Positions 5,774 through 5,967 of a stretch of DNA of 5,967 nucleotides are shown here, one piece after another. Each line of letters starts with the position of its first letter. Positions within the stretch are counted from its first letter, which is position 1. The stretch is from Chloroflexota bacterium (GTDB taxonomy: Bacteria; Chloroflexota; Dehalococcoidia; SAR202; UBA11138), in NCBI GenBank assembly GCA_022561955.1, contig JADFQF010000111.1:1-5967 (forward strand). Reading direction: 5' to 3'. The notes under the pieces were generated by a model that worked only from the letters and a program-made list of their open reading frames with translations, searched no databases and had not been told where the DNA came from. The position numbers and the translations under genes were made by a program.

Positions 5774-5967
5774 CTAGAGTCGATAGAACGCCCTCGCGTT
5801 GCCGCCAAGCAGTCCGGCGCGGTCCGACTCCGACAGAGGTCCGATTGCCTCATTCGCGGCGTCGAGAACCTGCTCATAGCTCGCCGCCGTCAGGCAGACC
5901 GGCCAGTCGCTGCCCCACATGAGCCTGTGACGCCGAAGTGTTCCTTGACGTGCGCGACGGAGGCATC
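5774..5967 (-). pseudogene. C-terminal fragment of a COG3618-type amidohydrolase with an apparent frameshift
   Basis: On the minus strand, codons from 5920 down to the TAG at 5776-5774 read MWGSDWPVCLTAASYEQ and end GGNARAFYRL. This is the C-terminus of TIM-barrel metal-dependent hydrolases related to L-fuconolactonase and 2-pyrone-4,6-dicarboxylate lactonase; the Asp of GSDWP is the metal-site or catalytic Asp on strand 8. Upstream bases 5967-5929 read DASVAHVKEHFGV in a different frame, which matches the family segment normally preceding RLMWGSDWP. The two pieces join if one base is restored near 5927-5928 (GTC-AC-AGG-CTC in place of GTC-NAC-AGG-CTC). The gene is therefore frameshifted, or the read carries a one-base deletion error. 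The rest lies beyond the window, so its start and full length are unknown. The substrate is unknown. Confidence 0.75.

Noticed and set aside
4790..5785. TAGAGTCGAT occurs at 4790-4799 and 5775-5784, as possible attachment-site-like repeats
   Set aside because: Several ten-base repeats are expected by chance in 6 kb. Both copies include stop-codon bases of unrelated genes, and there is no integrase.

Overview
The window is a G+C-rich bacterial chromosome segment with six genes or gene fragments that read as coding, plus short A+T-richer gaps. It has no rRNA, tRNA, CRISPR array or insertion sequence that I can see. The gene set is a UbiA-type phosphoribosyl-prenyl synthase, a NarI/heterodisulfide-reductase-like membrane Fe-S oxidoreductase, a stand-alone retropepsin-like protein, a small HicB-type protein, a zinc alcohol dehydrogenase and a COG3618-type amidohydrolase. 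That set would fit an uncultured Chloroflexota (Dehalococcoidia/SAR202-like) genome, but this is a guess from gene content and no marker gene is present. The PLDc_N-TPR gene is of a type I associate more with Proteobacteria, so the lineage stays open.

Layout, left to right. 1-651 (+) is the C-terminal three quarters of a UbiA-superfamily decaprenyl-phosphate phosphoribosyltransferase-like membrane enzyme, cut by the window edge. 652-913 is an intergenic leader with a possible extended -10 promoter, three inverted repeats and two copies of a heptamer complementary to the downstream ribosome binding site. 914-2947 (+) is a 677-residue membrane Fe-S oxidoreductase of the FadF / ETF:menaquinone oxidoreductase (EMO) type, which would pass electrons from acyl-CoA oxidation to the quinone pool. 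2948-3056 is an A+T-richer gap with a hairpin and a weak promoter. 3057-3413 (+) is a small retropepsin-like aspartic protease.

3561-3728 (+) is a single-domain HicB-like protein with no HicA toxin visible. Its stop codon shares a base with the GTG start of a zinc-dependent medium-chain alcohol/polyol dehydrogenase (3728-4792, +), so the two are probably translationally coupled. 4793-4881 separates this gene from a convergent one and holds a candidate terminator. 4882-5619 (-) encodes a membrane-anchored TPR protein. 5774-5967 (-) is the C-terminal end of an amidohydrolase that carries an apparent one-base frameshift near 5927-5928 and runs off the window.

How they work together: only hicB and the dehydrogenase form a clear transcription unit. 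The EMO-like gene has its own leader and no ETF or acyl-CoA dehydrogenase gene beside it, so its partners must lie elsewhere. The dehydrogenase and the amidohydrolase could both act in sugar-acid or alcohol breakdown, but that is inference. I found no complete new multi-gene system. The best leads are the EMO leader, the hicB-dehydrogenase coupling and the frameshifted amidohydrolase.
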